Of a DNA stretch of 64,000 bases, positions 30,741-41,286 are shown in pieces (positions within the stretch are counted from its first letter, which is position 1; the number at the start of each line of letters is the position of its first letter). The stretch spans positions 1,674,001 through 1,738,000 of the forward strand of contig NZ_CP058557.1 of NCBI RefSeq assembly GCF_018141165.1. The letters are read 5' to 3'. The notes below the pieces were generated by a model, which made no database searches, was not told where the DNA came from, and was given only the letters and a program-made list of their open reading frames with translations. Source of the stretch: Alkaliphilus sp. B6464. Lineage in GTDB: Bacteria; Bacillota; Clostridia; Peptostreptococcales; Natronincolaceae. Made by a program: the position numbers and the translations under genes.

Positions 30741-31073
30741 GTGGAAGCAAGAGCAATCGTTAGATACGTAAGAATCGCTCCTAGAAAGGCACAACAAGTA
30801 GTTGACCTTGTAAGAGGTAAAAAGGTTGATGAAGCATTAGCAATTTTGAAGTATACTCCAAAGGCAGCAGCTCCAATCGTTGAGAAGTTAGTAAAGTCTG
30901 CTATCGCCAATGCTGAAAACAATAATAACATGGACATAGATCGTTTGTATATTTCTGAGATATATGCAAATCAAGGACCGACAATGAAGAGATTCAGACC
31001 AAGAGCTATGGGTCGTGCAACAACTATTAGAAAAAGAACTAGTCACATCGAGGTTGTATTGAAGGAAAAATAA
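30741..31073 (+). CDS. rplV: 50S ribosomal protein L22
   Basis: 110 aa with a GTG start after GGAAGGAGG. Typical segments are [20 protein letters not shown] and the tunnel hairpin [20 protein letters not shown]. Confidence 0.97.
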   Translation: MEARAIVRYVRIAPRKAQQVVDLVRGKKVDEALAILKYTPKAAAPIVEKLVKSAIANAENNNNMDIDRLYISEIYANQGPTMKRFRPRAMGRATTIRKRTSHIEVVLKEK

Positions 31074-31092
31074 GGCTTAAGGAGGGAAAAGA

Positions 31093-31815
31093 ATGGGTCA
31101 AAAAGTAAATCCACATGGATTGCGTGTTGGTGTCATTAAGGACTGGGATACAAAATGGTATGCCAACAAAAGAGACTTCGGAGATCTTCTTGTAGAAGAT
31201 AATAACATTCGTAAATTTGTTAAGAAAAAGCTTTTCTTATCTGGAATTGCTAAGATTGAAATAGAAAGAGCAGCTAATAATAGAGTTAAAATAAACGTTC
31301 ACACAGCTAAACCAGGAATGGTTATAGGTAAGGGTGGCCAAGGCGTTGAAGATTTAAGAAAAGATATCGAAAAATTAACTAAAAAGAGCGTTGCTGTAAA
31401 CGTGGTAGAAGTAAAACGCCCAGAAACAGATGCACAATTAGTGGCAGAAAACATTGCTTTCCAACTTGAAAGAAGGGTTTCATTTAGAAGAGCAATGAAG
31501 CAAGCTATGCAAAGAGCAATTAAATCTGGTGCAAAAGGTATTAAAGTATCCACATCAGGTAGACTTGGTGGAGCTGAGATGGCGCGTACAGAAGGATATA
31601 ATCAAGGAAATGTACCACTACACACATTAAGAGCAGATATCGATTATGGATTTGCAGAAGCCGATACTACTTATGGTAAATTAGGAGTAAAGGTTTGGAT
31701 ATACAAAGGAGAAGTACTTCCTACTAAAGGAAAAGTAGCTTCTATGGATAATAATCAAGAAAAACAAGAGAATAATGATAAAAATACAAGAGGTAGAAGA
31801 AGAGAAGCGAAATAA
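31093..31815 (+). CDS. rpsC: 30S ribosomal protein S3
   Basis: 240 aa; N-terminal [22 protein letters not shown] domain motif [20 protein letters not shown], and C-terminal half with [18 protein letters not shown]. The last 25 residues are charged and poorly conserved. Start after AAGGAGGG. Confidence 0.97.
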   Translation: MGQKVNPHGLRVGVIKDWDTKWYANKRDFGDLLVEDNNIRKFVKKKLFLSGIAKIEIERAANNRVKINVHTAKPGMVIGKGGQGVEDLRKDIEKLTKKSVAVNVVEVKRPETDAQLVAENIAFQLERRVSFRRAMKQAMQRAIKSGAKGIKVSTSGRLGGAEMARTEGYNQGNVPLHTLRADIDYGFAEADTTYGKLGVKVWIYKGEVLPTKGKVASMDNNQEKQENNDKNTRGRRREAK

Positions 31816-31847
31816 GTGTAATGCCTTTCGGGAAGGAGGAATAGTTC

Positions 31848-32291
31848 ATGTTAATGCCTAAAAGAGTTAAACGTAGAAGAGTGCATAGAGGAAAAATGAG
31901 AGGTCAAGCCCACAAAGGGAACACTGTTTCCTATGGTGACTTCGGCTTAATGGCAATGGAGCCTGCATGGATTACTTCAAATCAAATTGAAGCAGCGCGT
32001 ATTGCGATGACAAGATATATTAAAAGAGGGGGTAAAGTTTGGATTAAAATTTTCCCTCACAAACCTGTTACTAAGAAACCAGCTGAAACTCGTATGGGTG
32101 CCGGAAAAGGTTCACCAGAATATTGGGTAGCAGTTGTAAAACCGGGAAGAATTATGTTCGAACTTTCAGGTGTTTCTGAAGAAAGAGCGAGAGAAGCTAT
32201 GAGACTTGCTGCACATAAGCTCCCAATTAAATGTAAGTTTGTAACACGTGAAGATCAAGAAGTAAAGGGTGGTGAAGCTAATGAAAACTAA
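31848..32291 (+). CDS. rplP: 50S ribosomal protein L16
   Basis: 147 aa starting [39 protein letters not shown] and [18 protein letters not shown] are family landmarks. ATG 31848 lies 8 nt from AGGAGG. Its last codons overlap the rpmC start by 11 nt. Confidence 0.97.
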   Translation: MLMPKRVKRRRVHRGKMRGQAHKGNTVSYGDFGLMAMEPAWITSNQIEAARIAMTRYIKRGGKVWIKIFPHKPVTKKPAETRMGAGKGSPEYWVAVVKPGRIMFELSGVSEERAREAMRLAAHKLPIKCKFVTREDQEVKGGEANEN

Positions 32292-32484
32292 AGAAATGAG
32301 AGATATGACTAATGTTGAATTAGATCAAAGGCTGACAGAATTAAAAGGTGAATTATTTAATTTACGTTTTCAATTAGCAACAGGCCAGCTTGAAAACCCT
32401 TTGAGAATTAGAAATGTTCGTAAGGATATTGCTAGAATTAAAACAATCATTAGGGAAAATGAATTAAAGCAGGCAAGAGCGTAA
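32281..32484 (+). CDS. rpmC: 50S ribosomal protein L29
   Basis: 67 aa, helical hairpin with [23 protein letters not shown] 32281 is chosen with GGTGGTGAA upstream inside rplP; the in-frame GTG at 32269 is in that site. It is translationally coupled to rplP. Confidence 0.95.
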   Translation: MKTKEMRDMTNVELDQRLTELKGELFNLRFQLATGQLENPLRIRNVRKDIARIKTIIRENELKQARA

Positions 32485-32518
32485 TATATAAAGTTCACAA
32501 GGAAGGGAGGCCAATCTC

Positions 32519-32773
32519 GTGGAAAGAAATTTAAGAAAAACAAGAGTAGGTCGAGTTGTAAGCGACAAAATGGAAAAAACAATTGTTGTTTTAGTTGAAG
32601 ATTTTGTTCGACATCCATTGTACGGAAAAGCCGTTAAAAGAACAAAAAAGTTCAAGGCTCATGATGAAATGAATGAGTGTGGAATTGGTGATCGTGTAAG
32701 AATTATGGAAACTAAGCCATTATCTAAGGATAAAAGATGGAGATTAGTTAAAATTGTAGAAAAAGCTAAGTAG
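32519..32773 (+). CDS. rpsQ: 30S ribosomal protein S17
   Basis: 84 aa, GTG start after GGAAGGGAGG. OB fold with [20 protein letters not shown] and [20 protein letters not shown]. Confidence 0.97.
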   Translation: MERNLRKTRVGRVVSDKMEKTIVVLVEDFVRHPLYGKAVKRTKKFKAHDEMNECGIGDRVRIMETKPLSKDKRWRLVKIVEKAK

Positions 32774-32799
32774 GATAAGTAGCGAAGGGAGGTATTGTC

Positions 32800-33168
32800 A
32801 TGATACAACAAGAATCACGTCTTAAAGTTGCTGATAACTCTGGAGCAAAGGAATTACTTTGTATTCGTGTATTAGGTGGAACAAGAAGAAGATACGCTAA
32901 TATTGGTGATGTAATCGTTTGTTCGGTTAAAAGTGCAACACCAGGCGGAGTTGTTAAAAAAGGACAAGTCGTTAAAGCTGTAGTAGTAAGAACTAAGAGC
33001 ACTACAAGAAGAAAAGATGGAAGCTATATTAAGTTCGATGAAAATGCTGCGGTTGTAATCAAAGATGATAAACAACCTACAGGAACACGTATATTTGGAC
33101 CAGTAGCAAGAGAACTTAGAGATAAAAACTTTATGAAAATAGTATCATTAGCTCCGGAAGTACTATAG
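32800..33168 (+). CDS. rplN: 50S ribosomal protein L14
   Basis: 122 aa; [20 protein letters not shown] start and the end [20 protein letters not shown]. It contacts 16S rRNA at a subunit bridge. Start after GGGAGGT. Confidence 0.97.
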   Translation: MIQQESRLKVADNSGAKELLCIRVLGGTRRRYANIGDVIVCSVKSATPGGVVKKGQVVKAVVVRTKSTTRRKDGSYIKFDENAAVVIKDDKQPTGTRIFGPVARELRDKNFMKIVSLAPEVL

Positions 33169-33185
33169 TCGAGGAGGTGTTTTAA

Positions 33186-33497
33186 GTGCACGTTAAGAAG
33201 GGCGATACAGTAGTAGTTATAACTGGAAAAGATAAAGGCAAAAAAGGAAAAGTACTTCAAGTACTACCAAAGAAAAATAGAGTAATTGTTGAAGGGGTAA
33301 ATATGGTAACTAAGCACCAAAAACCAAATCAACAAATGCAACAAGGTGGAATAATCCATCAAGAAGCAGCAGTTAATGCATCAAATGTAATGCTTTGGGA
33401 TAAAAAAGCTAACCAAGGTGTTAGAGTAGGATATAAATTTTTAGCTAACGGTGAGAAAGTAAGAGTAAGTAAAAAGACCGGCGAAGTAATCGACTAA
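33186..33497 (+). CDS. rplX: 50S ribosomal protein L24
   Basis: 103 aa, GTG start after GAGGAGGTG. KOW domain [20 protein letters not shown], then [20 protein letters not shown]. An initiator of 50S assembly. Confidence 0.97.
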   Translation: MHVKKGDTVVVITGKDKGKKGKVLQVLPKKNRVIVEGVNMVTKHQKPNQQMQQGGIIHQEAAVNASNVMLWDKKANQGVRVGYKFLANGEKVRVSKKTGEVID

Positions 33498-33525
33498 GGA
33501 TATATGAAAGGAGGTCCGCTTGAGC

Positions 33526-34065
33526 ATGGCTAGACTTAAAGATATGTATAAAAGTGAAATTGCTCCTAGTATGATGGAGAAGTTCGGATATAAAAGTGTA
33601 ATGGAAATTCCAAAACTAGAAAAAATAGTAGTAAACATGGGTCTTGGTAGTGAAAAAGATAACCCAAAGGCGCTTGAAGCAGCAGTTAAAGAATTAGGAA
33701 TAATTGCAGGACAAAAGCCTGTAGTTACAAGAGCTAAGAAATCAGTTGCTAACTTTAAACTTCGTCAAGGAATGCCAATCGGCGCTAAAGTAACTCTAAG
33801 AGGAGAAAAAATGTATGAGTTTGCTGACAGACTATTAAACATTGCTCTTCCAAGGGTAAGAGACTTTAGAGGTGTTAATCCTAATGCTTTTGATGGTAGA
33901 GGAAATTATGCATTAGGTATTAAAGAGCAATTAATTTTCCCGGAAATTGAATATGATAAAGTAGAAAAAGTGCATGGAATGGACATCATCTTTGTAACAA
34001 CAGCAAAAACTGATGAAGAATGTCGTGAATTACTAAGATTAATGGGAATGCCTTTTGCAAAGTAA
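33526..34065 (+). CDS. rplE: 50S ribosomal protein L5
   Basis: 179 aa; [40 protein letters not shown] and [19 protein letters not shown]. It carries 5S rRNA contacts. ATG 33526 is 11 nt from GGAGG; an in-frame TTG at 33520 is 5 nt from it, so a start two codons earlier is possible. Confidence 0.95.
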   Translation: MARLKDMYKSEIAPSMMEKFGYKSVMEIPKLEKIVVNMGLGSEKDNPKALEAAVKELGIIAGQKPVVTRAKKSVANFKLRQGMPIGAKVTLRGEKMYEFADRLLNIALPRVRDFRGVNPNAFDGRGNYALGIKEQLIFPEIEYDKVEKVHGMDIIFVTTAKTDEECRELLRLMGMPFAK

Positions 34066-34082
34066 TGTAAGGAGGGAAAAAC

Positions 34083-34268
34083 GTGGCAAAAACGTCTCTT
34101 AAAGTAAAACAACAAAGAACACAAAAATACCAAACAAGAGAATATAGTAGATGTAAAATTTGTGGTAGACCACATGCTTATTTAAGAAAATTTGGTATCT
34201 GCCGTATTTGTTTTAGAGAATTAGCCTATAAAGGCCAAATACCAGGTGTTAGAAAAGCAAGCTGGTAA
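34083..34268 (+). CDS. rpsZ: 30S ribosomal protein S14 type Z
   Basis: 61 aa, the short zinc-binding form: [20 protein letters not shown] with two CxxC pairs and the end [14 protein letters not shown] start after AAGGAGGG. Confidence 0.97.
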   Translation: MAKTSLKVKQQRTQKYQTREYSRCKICGRPHAYLRKFGICRICFRELAYKGQIPGVRKASW

Positions 34269-34291
34269 AGTAGAGGAAGGAGGGTTACGAT

Positions 34292-34690
34292 ATGACAATG
34301 ACAGATCCAATTGCGGATATGCTGACTCGTATAAGAAATGCTAATATGGTAAAACATGAAACAGTTGATGTTCCAGCTTCAAACCTGAAGAAAGAAATTG
34401 CAAACATCCTTCTTGAAGAAGGTTTCATAAAAGGGTTCGATGTTATTGAAGACGGGAAACAAGGTCTTATTAGAATGCAATTAAAGTACGGAAAAAACAA
34501 AGAAAAAGTAATTACAGGTATTAAGAAAATATCTAAGCCTGGATTAAGAGTATATGCGAAGAAGGATGAAATTCCTAGAGTATTAGGTGGATTAGGAATT
34601 GCAATCATCTCCACTTCAAAAGGAATTATTACTGATAAGGTAGCTAGAAAAGAAGGCGTTGGCGGAGAGGTTATTGCTTACATCTGGTAA
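34292..34690 (+). CDS. rpsH: 30S ribosomal protein S8
   Basis: 132 aa; [20 protein letters not shown] and the C-terminal [21 protein letters not shown]8 is the classical repressor of the spc operon in E. coli; whether it acts here cannot be seen. Start after GGAAGGAGG. Confidence 0.97.
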   Translation: MTMTDPIADMLTRIRNANMVKHETVDVPASNLKKEIANILLEEGFIKGFDVIEDGKQGLIRMQLKYGKNKEKVITGIKKISKPGLRVYAKKDEIPRVLGGLGIAIISTSKGIITDKVARKEGVGGEVIAYIW

Positions 34691-34719
34691 TAGCAATCAA
34701 CTTACAAGGAGGTGCGAAT

Positions 34720-35259
34720 ATGTCAAGAATAGGTTTAAAGCCAATTGAAATACCACAAGGTGTGGAAGTTAAAATAGATGAAAAAAACTTTGCTGTTGTA
34801 AAAGGCCCAAAAGGACAACTTGAGCAACAATTAAGCAAAGATATGGAAATAAAGATTGAAGAAAATATAATTAATGTTGTAAGACCTACTGATAATAAAA
34901 AACATAAATCATTACATGGTTTAACAAGAACACTTCTTTCTAACATGGTAGAAGGAGTAACTAAGGGATACGAAAAGAAACTTGAATTAGTAGGTGTTGG
35001 ATATAGAGCAAATAAGCAAGGAGATAAACTTGTACTAAGTCTTGGTTTCTCTCATCCAGTAGAAATGGTGGACCCAGAAGGTATCACTGTTGAAGTTCCT
35101 TCCCAAACTGAAATCTTCGTTAAGGGAATTAATAAACAATTAGTAGGAAACTATGCTGCTAAAATTAGAGAATTAAGAAAACCTGAGCCATATAAAGGTA
35201 AGGGAGTAAAATACGCTGGTGAAGTAATAAGACGTAAAGTAGGTAAGACAGGTAAGTAA
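34720..35259 (+). CDS. rplF: 50S ribosomal protein L6
   Basis: 179 aa with two related domains; [20 protein letters not shown] start and the signature [19 protein letters not shown]. Start after AAGGAGGTG. Confidence 0.97.
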   Translation: MSRIGLKPIEIPQGVEVKIDEKNFAVVKGPKGQLEQQLSKDMEIKIEENIINVVRPTDNKKHKSLHGLTRTLLSNMVEGVTKGYEKKLELVGVGYRANKQGDKLVLSLGFSHPVEMVDPEGITVEVPSQTEIFVKGINKQLVGNYAAKIRELRKPEPYKGKGVKYAGEVIRRKVGKTGK

Positions 35260-35278
35260 GGGAAAGGAGTGAAATAAG

Positions 35279-35647
35279 GTGTTTAAAAAAGTGAGCAAAA
35301 ACGCTAACAGATTATCTAGACATCAAAGAGTTCGTAACAAAATTACTGGAACTCAAGAACGTCCAAGATTAAACGTATATAGAAGCTTAACAAACATCTA
35401 TGCTCAATTAATTGATGACGTAGCTGGAGTAACATTAGTTGCGGCTTCATCTTTAGATAAAGAAATTAAAGATCAAGTTAAGTCAACTGGAAATGCAGAA
35501 GCTGCTAAATTGGTTGGTCAATTAGTTGGAAAGAGAGCCGTAGAAAAAGGAATAGATAATGTAACATTTGACCGTGGTGGAAATATTTATCATGGTAGAG
35601 TCAAGGCTTTAGCAGAAGGTGCTAGAGAAGCTGGACTTAAGTTTTAA
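35279..35647 (+). CDS. rplR: 50S ribosomal protein L18
   Basis: 122 aa with a GTG start after [29 protein letters not shown] and [20 protein letters not shown] are diagnostic. Binds 5S rRNA. Confidence 0.97.
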   Translation: MFKKVSKNANRLSRHQRVRNKITGTQERPRLNVYRSLTNIYAQLIDDVAGVTLVAASSLDKEIKDQVKSTGNAEAAKLVGQLVGKRAVEKGIDNVTFDRGGNIYHGRVKALAEGAREAGLKF

Positions 35648-35665
35648 TAAGAAGGAGGGAAAGTA

Positions 35666-36172
35666 ATGCACAACAAGCGAATCGATGCTAGCCAACTTGA
35701 TTTAAAAGAGCAAGTTGTTGATATAAAACGTGTTACAAAGGTTGTAAAAGGCGGTAGAAACTTTAGATTTGCGGCCCTAGTGATCGTTGGAGATGAAAAT
35801 GGTCATGTTGGAGTTGGTTCAGGTAAGGCAATGGAAATTCCAGATGCTATTAAAAAAGGAATTGAAGATGCTAAGAAAAACCTTATCCATGTACCAATAG
35901 TTGGAACTACAGTTCCTCATGAAACTATTGGACATTTTGGAGCCGGAAACGTTTTAATTATGCCAGCTAAAGAAGGTACAGGAATTATCGCTGGTGGACC
36001 AGTGCGTACTGTATTAGAATTAGCAGGTGTTAAAGATGTTAGAGCTAAATCTCTAGGAACAAACAACTCCAAAAACATGGTAAGTGCTGCAATAGATGGA
36101 TTAAGCCAGTTAAAGAGAGCTGAAGAAGTAGCAAAACTAAGAGGTAAGTCCGTAGAAGAACTCTTAGGTTAG
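35666..36172 (+). CDS. rpsE: 30S ribosomal protein S5
   Basis: 168 aa; [20 protein letters not shown] and [20 protein letters not shown]. Functions in translational accuracy and mRNA unwinding. Start after GAAGGAGGG. Confidence 0.97.
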   Translation: MHNKRIDASQLDLKEQVVDIKRVTKVVKGGRNFRFAALVIVGDENGHVGVGSGKAMEIPDAIKKGIEDAKKNLIHVPIVGTTVPHETIGHFGAGNVLIMPAKEGTGIIAGGPVRTVLELAGVKDVRAKSLGTNNSKNMVSAAIDGLSQLKRAEEVAKLRGKSVEELLG

Positions 36173-36185
36173 GAGGGAAGATACG

Positions 36186-36365
36186 ATGGCAAAGGTAAGT
36201 ATAAAACTAATAAGAAGTGTGATTGGTACAAAGCCTAATCAAAGAAAAACAGTTGAAGCTTTAGGACTTAACAAAATTGGGCAAACAACTGAAAAAGAAG
36301 TTACTCCTCAAATAAGAGGTATGATTGAAACAGTAAAACATTTAGTAGAAGTAAAGGAAATATAA
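36186..36365 (+). CDS. rpmD: 50S ribosomal protein L30
   Basis: 59 aa; [20 protein letters not shown] then [16 protein letters not shown] and a C-terminal helix ending LVEVKEI. Start after GGAGGGAAG that follows the rpsE stop. Gene order S5-L30-L15 is standard. Confidence 0.96.
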   Translation: MAKVSIKLIRSVIGTKPNQRKTVEALGLNKIGQTTEKEVTPQIRGMIETVKHLVEVKEI

Positions 36366-36382
36366 ACTGAGGAGGTGTAGAC

Positions 36383-36826
36383 ATGAAACTACATGAACTT
36401 AGACCTGCAGAAGGTGCCGTTAGAGATAGAAAAAGAAAAGGTAGAGGTACTGCAAGTGGTCTTGGAAAGACTGCTGGTCGTGGATCAAACGGTCAAAAAG
36501 CTCGTAGTGGTGGAGGAGTAAGACCAGGATTTGAAGGGGGTCAAATGCCTCTATACAGAAGATTACCAAAACGTGGATTTACAAATATATTTGCAAAGGT
36601 TTACAACGAAATTAGTATTGAAAGATTAAATGCTTTTGAAAATGGTACAGTAGTTACACCAGAGCTTTTAAAAGAAACAGGTGTTATTAAAAAGATAGAA
36701 AAAGACGGAATCAAGATTCTAGGCAATGGCAACTTAGAGAAAAGCTTAACAGTACAAGCGCAAAGATTCACTAAGTCAGCTGCTGAGAAAATTGAAGCTG
36801 CTGGAGGAAAGGCAGAGGTGATGTAA
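36383..36826 (+). CDS. rplO: 50S ribosomal protein L15
   Basis: 147 aa; [20 protein letters not shown] then the glycine-rich [20 protein letters not shown], a long RNA-binding extension. Start after GAGGAGGTG; secY follows 1 nt after its stop. Confidence 0.97.
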   Translation: MKLHELRPAEGAVRDRKRKGRGTASGLGKTAGRGSNGQKARSGGGVRPGFEGGQMPLYRRLPKRGFTNIFAKVYNEISIERLNAFENGTVVTPELLKETGVIKKIEKDGIKILGNGNLEKSLTVQAQRFTKSAAEKIEAAGGKAEVM

Positions 36827-36827
36827 G

Positions 36828-38102
36828 GTGATACAAACTCTAAAAAATGCTTGGAAAATCCCAGATTTACGTAGGCGGATTTTATACACCTTTATGATGC
36901 TTGCTATTTTCAGACTAGGTTCTGTTATTCCAGTACCTGGCATCAATATTGAGTATGTAAAGAACATAGTAGATAATGCCGGATTACTTTCATTCTTCAA
37001 CTTAGTATCCGGAGGGGCCTTTGGTAATATGACGATTTTTGCACTAAGCATTACACCTTACATCACAGCATCTATTATTATGCAACTACTAACTATAGCA
37101 ATTCCCAGTCTTGAAGAAATGGCGAAGGAAGGCGAGGAAGGTAGTAAAAAAATTGCTCAATATCAAAGATATGCAACTATCGTATTAGCTTTAATACAAG
37201 CAACAGGTATTAGTATAGGTTTATTTAGAGGAGCATTAATCAATCAAGATACTTTTAGTATTATAGTAGTTATTCTTACTTTAACTGCTGGTACTTCATT
37301 TTTAATGTGGTTAGGAGAAGAAATAACAGAAAAAGGAATTGGAAATGGTATTTCACTTTTAATCTTTGCTGGTATTGTATCAGGACTACCTAATGGTATC
37401 TACAGTACCTTTGCTTTAGCAAAACAAGGAGAATTAAATCCTATAGCTATTGTAGTATTTATAGTTTTAGTGCTACTAATCGTAGTTGGTGTTGTTGCTA
37501 TTCAAGAAGGAACAAGAAAAATTCCTGTACAATATGCTAAAAGAGTTGTTGGAAGAAAAATGTATGGTGGACAAAGTTCTCATATTCCACTAAAAGTAAA
37601 TCAATCAGGTGTTATTCCAGTGATCTTTGCTATGTCACTTCTTCAGTTCCCTCATACAATTGCCTACTTTATTGGGCAAGATAATGGGTTCTCTAGATTT
37701 TTAGCAACATGGTTATCACCTAATGCTATGCCAGGAGTGTTTATTTATAACCTTTTAAGTGCAGTATTAATTATATTCTTTACCTATTTCTATACTGCGG
37801 TAACATTTAATCCTGTAGAAGTATCTACCAATATGAAAAAGAATGGTGGATTTATACCAGGTATTAGACCAGGAAAGCCTACAGCGGATTATTTAAATAA
37901 GGTTCTTACAAGAATTACATTAGCAGGAGCAATATTCTTAGCAGTAATTACAATTGTTCCTACAGTTATTCTTAGTGCAACAAGAATACCAATTGCTTTT
38001 GGCGGTACGACAATTTTAATTGTTGTAGGTGTTGCATTAGAAACAATGAAGCAAATTGAAGCACAACTTTTAATGAGACATTACCAAGGATTCTTGAAGT
38101 AA
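36828..38102 (+). CDS. secY: Protein translocase subunit SecY
   Basis: 424-aa integral membrane protein with ten predicted spans, the channel of the Sec system. Signatures include FRLGSVIPVPGINIEY near the start and FGGTTILIVVGVALETMKQI at the end. GTG 36828 uses GGCAGAGGTGATG at the end of rplO, so it is translationally coupled. Confidence 0.97.
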   Translation: MIQTLKNAWKIPDLRRRILYTFMMLAIFRLGSVIPVPGINIEYVKNIVDNAGLLSFFNLVSGGAFGNMTIFALSITPYITASIIMQLLTIAIPSLEEMAKEGEEGSKKIAQYQRYATIVLALIQATGISIGLFRGALINQDTFSIIVVILTLTAGTSFLMWLGEEITEKGIGNGISLLIFAGIVSGLPNGIYSTFALAKQGELNPIAIVVFIVLVLLIVVGVVAIQEGTRKIPVQYAKRVVGRKMYGGQSSHIPLKVNQSGVIPVIFAMSLLQFPHTIAYFIGQDNGFSRFLATWLSPNAMPGVFIYNLLSAVLIIFFTYFYTAVTFNPVEVSTNMKKNGGFIPGIRPGKPTADYLNKVLTRITLAGAIFLAVITIVPTVILSATRIPIAFGGTTILIVVGVALETMKQIEAQLLMRHYQGFLK

Positions 38103-38111
38103 GAATAAGAA

Positions 38112-38150
38112 AAGGACTCATGGGGCGTTTACCCCATGAATCTAATCCTT
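38112..38150 (+). other. Hairpin between secY and adk
   Basis: Nested pairs ATGGGG/CCCCAT (38120-38137) inside AAGGA/TCCTT. No strong T-run follows (ATAATTT), so it may partly terminate, or protect the 3' end of the upstream mRNA. Confidence 0.5.
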
Positions 38151-38174
38151 ATAATTTAACCAGGAGATGGTATA

Positions 38175-38825
38175 ATGAGATTAATTTTACTTGGTCCCCC
38201 AGGGGCGGGGAAAGGAACACAGGCTGCAGCTATTGTTGAAAAATACAACATTCCTCATATTTCCACTGGAGACATTTTTAGATATAACATTAAACAAGGT
38301 ACTGAACTTGGCAAAAAAGCTAAAGGTTACATGGATCAAGGTCTTTTAGTTCCAGATGAAGTTGTAGTGGAAATTGTGGAAGATCGTTTAAAGCAAGAAG
38401 ACTGTACAGGTGGATTTCTATTAGATGGATTTCCAAGAACGGTAGTGCAGGCTGAAGCTTTAGATAAAGTGTTAGCAAATATGGATGGCGCCTTAGATAG
38501 AGTAATAAATATAGAGGTTGATAAAGGCATTTTAGTGGAAAGAGCCGTTGGAAGAAGAATATGTAGAGAATGTGGTGCTACATTCCACGTAAAATATAAT
38601 CCATCAATAAAGGGAGAAAATTGCGACCAATGCGGTGGTAATCTTTATCAACGAGATGATGACAACGAAGAAACAGTAACAAAACGTATCGAAGTTTATT
38701 TGAAGGAAACAACTCCATTAATAGAGTACTACAATAAACAAGATAAGCTAGTTACTATAGATGGCGACAGAAAAATAAGTGTAGTGTTTGAAGATATTGT
38801 GACCTCTTTAGGGAGCGAGCTATAA
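38175..38825 (+). CDS. adk: Adenylate kinase
   Basis: 216 aa, long-lid form. P-loop [14 protein letters not shown], then [11 protein letters not shown], and a zinc-type lid with [10 protein letters not shown] and [11 protein letters not shown]. Interconverts AMP, ADP and ATP. Start after CAGGAGATGG; stop overlaps map (TAATG). Confidence 0.97.
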   Translation: MRLILLGPPGAGKGTQAAAIVEKYNIPHISTGDIFRYNIKQGTELGKKAKGYMDQGLLVPDEVVVEIVEDRLKQEDCTGGFLLDGFPRTVVQAEALDKVLANMDGALDRVINIEVDKGILVERAVGRRICRECGATFHVKYNPSIKGENCDQCGGNLYQRDDDNEETVTKRIEVYLKETTPLIEYYNKQDKLVTIDGDRKISVVFEDIVTSLGSEL

Positions 38826-39571
38826 TGATATATATAAAATCGCGTAAAGAAATTGAATTAATGCGAGAAGCTGGAAAAATTGTTGCTGAAGCCCATGAAC
38901 TTGTTAGAGAGGCAATAAAACCGGGAATTACGACAAAGGAACTAGATGCGATAGCTGAAAAACATATTCTTAAAAAAGGAGCAATTCCTGCATTTAAAGG
39001 ATATGGAGGTTTTCCAGCTAGCATATGTGCCTCCGTTAATCACGAAGTAGTCCATGGTGTACCTGGATTAAAAACACTAGAAGATGGCGATATTATCAGT
39101 ATAGATATCGGGGCACTCTACAAAGGTTATTATGGTGACTCTGCAAAAACTCATGCCATAGGAAAGATTAGTCAGAGAGCACAGGAGCTTATAGAAGTAA
39201 CTAGGCAAAGCTTTTATGAGGGAATTAAGTTTGCAAAGTTAGGCTATCGGTTATCAGATATATCCTATGCTATTCAAGCCCATGTTGAAGACAGGGGTTT
39301 TTCAGTGGTTAGAAACTACGTAGGCCATGGAATCGGTACAAGTATGCATGAAGAACCACAAATTCCTAACTATGGTCCTCCAGGAAAAGGACCAAGATTA
39401 AAAGAAGGAATGGTCTTAGCTATAGAACCAATGATTAACATAGGAACCTACGAAGTTAAAGTACTTTCAGATGGTTGGACAGTAGTAACCTTAGATGGTG
39501 AATACTCAGCTCATTACGAGCATACCGTAGCAATTACGGATGGGGAACCTGAGATTCTTACAAAGCTATAA
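38825..39571 (+). CDS. map: Methionine aminopeptidase, type I
   Basis: 248 aa; removes initiator Met. Metal ligands are visible: D in [20 protein letters not shown] (two Asp), H in [14 protein letters not shown] in AIEPM and the last E in EYSAHYEHT. Overlaps the adk stop by one base. Confidence 0.96.
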   Translation: MIYIKSRKEIELMREAGKIVAEAHELVREAIKPGITTKELDAIAEKHILKKGAIPAFKGYGGFPASICASVNHEVVHGVPGLKTLEDGDIISIDIGALYKGYYGDSAKTHAIGKISQRAQELIEVTRQSFYEGIKFAKLGYRLSDISYAIQAHVEDRGFSVVRNYVGHGIGTSMHEEPQIPNYGPPGKGPRLKEGMVLAIEPMINIGTYEVKVLSDGWTVVTLDGEYSAHYEHTVAITDGEPEILTKL

Positions 39572-39593
39572 TCCAGACAAATGAGGTGACTAT

Positions 39594-39872
39594 ATGGAAC
39601 GAACTGATTTAGACATAGGACAAATAGTTAAGTCAAAAACTGGACGCGATCAGGGAAGAGTTTTCGTCGTGTTTGGTAAGGCGGATAACAATCATGTCTT
39701 AATTGTTGATGGATCATTAAGAAGGATAGATAGACCTAAGAAAAAAAAGATTAAACACTTGGCAAAGTTGAATATTGTATCTAAAGAAATTAAAGATGCA
39801 ATTTTAAACAATGAGAAAATAAATAATGCCTTTATACGTAGAGAGCTTGAAAGACTAGGTGTGAAATCCTAG
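39594..39872 (+). CDS. KOW-domain RNA-binding protein (L14e-like)
   Basis: 92 aa with an N-terminal KOW motif (IGQIVKSKTGRDQGRVFVVF) and a basic stretch RRIDRPKKKKIKHLAK. Homologues sit between map and infA in many Firmicutes (YbzG in B. subtilis). Role probably ribosome-linked but not defined. Start after TGAGGTGAC. Confidence 0.85.
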   Translation: MERTDLDIGQIVKSKTGRDQGRVFVVFGKADNNHVLIVDGSLRRIDRPKKKKIKHLAKLNIVSKEIKDAILNNEKINNAFIRRELERLGVKS

Positions 39873-39899
39873 GGTTAGAAATGGAGGTTTGATTGCTCA

Positions 39900-40118
39900 A
39901 TGTCGAAGCAAGATGTAATTGAATTAGAAGGTACAGTAAAAGAAGCATTACCAAATGCGATGTTTATTGTAGAACTTGAAAATGGTCATGAGGTTTTAGG
40001 ACACATATCAGGAAAATTAAGAATGAACTTTATTAGGATTCTGCCTGGGGATAAGGTTACGGTAGAGTTATCTCCATATGATTTGACTCGTGGTAGAATA
40101 ACATGGCGAAAGAAGTAG
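39900..40118 (+). CDS. infA: Translation initiation factor IF-1
   Basis: 72 aa OB fold: [40 protein letters not shown] and the end [13 protein letters not shown]. Start ATG after GGAGGTTTGATTGCTCA, a rather long spacer. Confidence 0.97.
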   Translation: MSKQDVIELEGTVKEALPNAMFIVELENGHEVLGHISGKLRMNFIRILPGDKVTVELSPYDLTRGRITWRKK

Positions 40119-40134
40119 TCAAGGAGGGATAACA

Positions 40135-40248
40135 ATGAAGGTTAGACCATCGGTTAAACCAATTTGTGAAAAGTGTAAAATAATCAAAAGGAATGGCAGA
40201 GTTATGGTTATCTGCGAAAATCCTAAACACAAACAAAAACAAGGTTAA
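40135..40248 (+). CDS. rpmJ: 50S ribosomal protein L36
   Basis: 37 aa, zinc-binding form: [20 protein letters not shown], then [15 protein letters not shown], giving the C-x2-C-x12-C-x4-H pattern. Start after AAGGAGGG. Sits between infA and rpsM as usual. Confidence 0.96.
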   Translation: MKVRPSVKPICEKCKIIKRNGRVMVICENPKHKQKQG

Positions 40249-40265
40249 ACTAGTTTAAATACTAC

Positions 40266-40294
40266 TGGAACTTTCAGTTGTTTTATAGTATAAT
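40266..40294 (+). promoter_or_regulatory. Possible promoter of rpsM operon
   Basis: Perfect TATAAT at 40289-40294 with a weak TGGAAC -35 at 17-nt spacing. It lies just before the structured leader. Confidence 0.45.
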
Positions 40295-40311
40295 ACAGTA
40301 TTGTAGTTATA

Positions 40312-40359
40312 AGCTTTCGGGAGCGGCTGCGTCAGTTTCTAACTGATTCCCCAAAAGCT
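40312..40359 (+). promoter_or_regulatory. Structured leader RNA upstream of rpsM
   Basis: Outer stem AGCTTT with AAAGCT and GGGA with TCCC, inner hairpin TCAGTT-TCT-AACTGA, and an unpaired GCGGCTGCG on one side. The gap from rpmJ to rpsM is 219 nt, the longest inside the block. A ribosomal-protein leader, possibly bound by S4 or another product of this operon, is an inference. Confidence 0.6.
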
Positions 40360-40467
40360 ATTGCGATACAAAATATTCATTTTAAATCTAAATTTACATT
40401 AGAAAAAGACTAGTAATACAAAGAATATAAGATGGTGGAACAATAGAATTAGGAGGTGTAAATCAAT

Positions 40468-40839
40468 ATGGCTAGAATAGCTGGTGTTGACTTGCCAAGG
40501 GATAAAAGAGTTGAAGTTGGCTTAACATATATATTTGGTATCGGTAGAAAAACATCAAATGGTATATTAGCTGCTGCAGGTATTAATCCTGATACAAGAG
40601 TAAAGGATTTAACAGAGGAAGAAGTAAATAACTTAAGAAAAATTATCGACTCAGATCATCATGTTGAAGGGGATTTAAGAAGAGAAATCGCTTTAAACAT
40701 TAAAAGATTAAAAGAGATCAGATGTTATAGAGGATTAAGACATATTAAAGGATTGCCAGTAAGAGGACAAAAGACAAAAACTAATGCTCGTACAAGAAAA
40801 GGTCCTAAGAAAACTGTTGGTCGTAAGAAGAAAAAATAG
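40468..40839 (+). CDS. rpsM: 30S ribosomal protein S13
   Basis: 123 aa; [20 protein letters not shown], the helix-two-turn-helix region, [20 protein letters not shown] and the basic tail. Start after TTAGGAGGTG. Confidence 0.97.
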   Translation: MARIAGVDLPRDKRVEVGLTYIFGIGRKTSNGILAAAGINPDTRVKDLTEEEVNNLRKIIDSDHHVEGDLRREIALNIKRLKEIRCYRGLRHIKGLPVRGQKTKTNARTRKGPKKTVGRKKKK

Positions 40840-40861
40840 TAGGTAAGGAGGTACAGCGAGA

Positions 40862-41263
40862 ATGGCAAAGGTAGCTAAGAAAAAAGGCGTTCGTACTCGA
40901 AGAAGAGAACGTAAAAATATAGAACGTGGTCAAGCACATATTCAATCAACATTTAACAATTCAATTATTACTTTAACTGACATGCAAGGAAATGTAATTT
41001 CTTGGGCTAGTGCAGGTCAATTAGGATTTAAAGGATCAAGAAAATCAACTCCTTTCGCTGCTCAAATGGCTGCAGAAACTGCTGCTAAGGCTGCTATGGA
41101 GCATGGATTAAAAACTGTAGAAGTTTATGTTAAGGGACCAGGTGCAGGAAGAGAAGCTGCAATTCGTTCACTACAAGCTGCAGGACTTGAAGTTAACCTT
41201 ATTAAAGATGTAACTCCAATTCCACATAACGGTTGTAGACCGCCAAAACGTAGAAGAGTTTAA
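40862..41263 (+). CDS. rpsK: 30S ribosomal protein S11
   Basis: 133 aa; [40 protein letters not shown] and the end [13 protein letters not shown]. Start after AAGGAGGTAC. Confidence 0.97.
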   Translation: MAKVAKKKGVRTRRRERKNIERGQAHIQSTFNNSIITLTDMQGNVISWASAGQLGFKGSRKSTPFAAQMAAETAAKAAMEHGLKTVEVYVKGPGAGREAAIRSLQAAGLEVNLIKDVTPIPHNGCRPPKRRRV

Positions 41264-41286
41264 TGAAGATCGGGAGGTGTAAGTAA

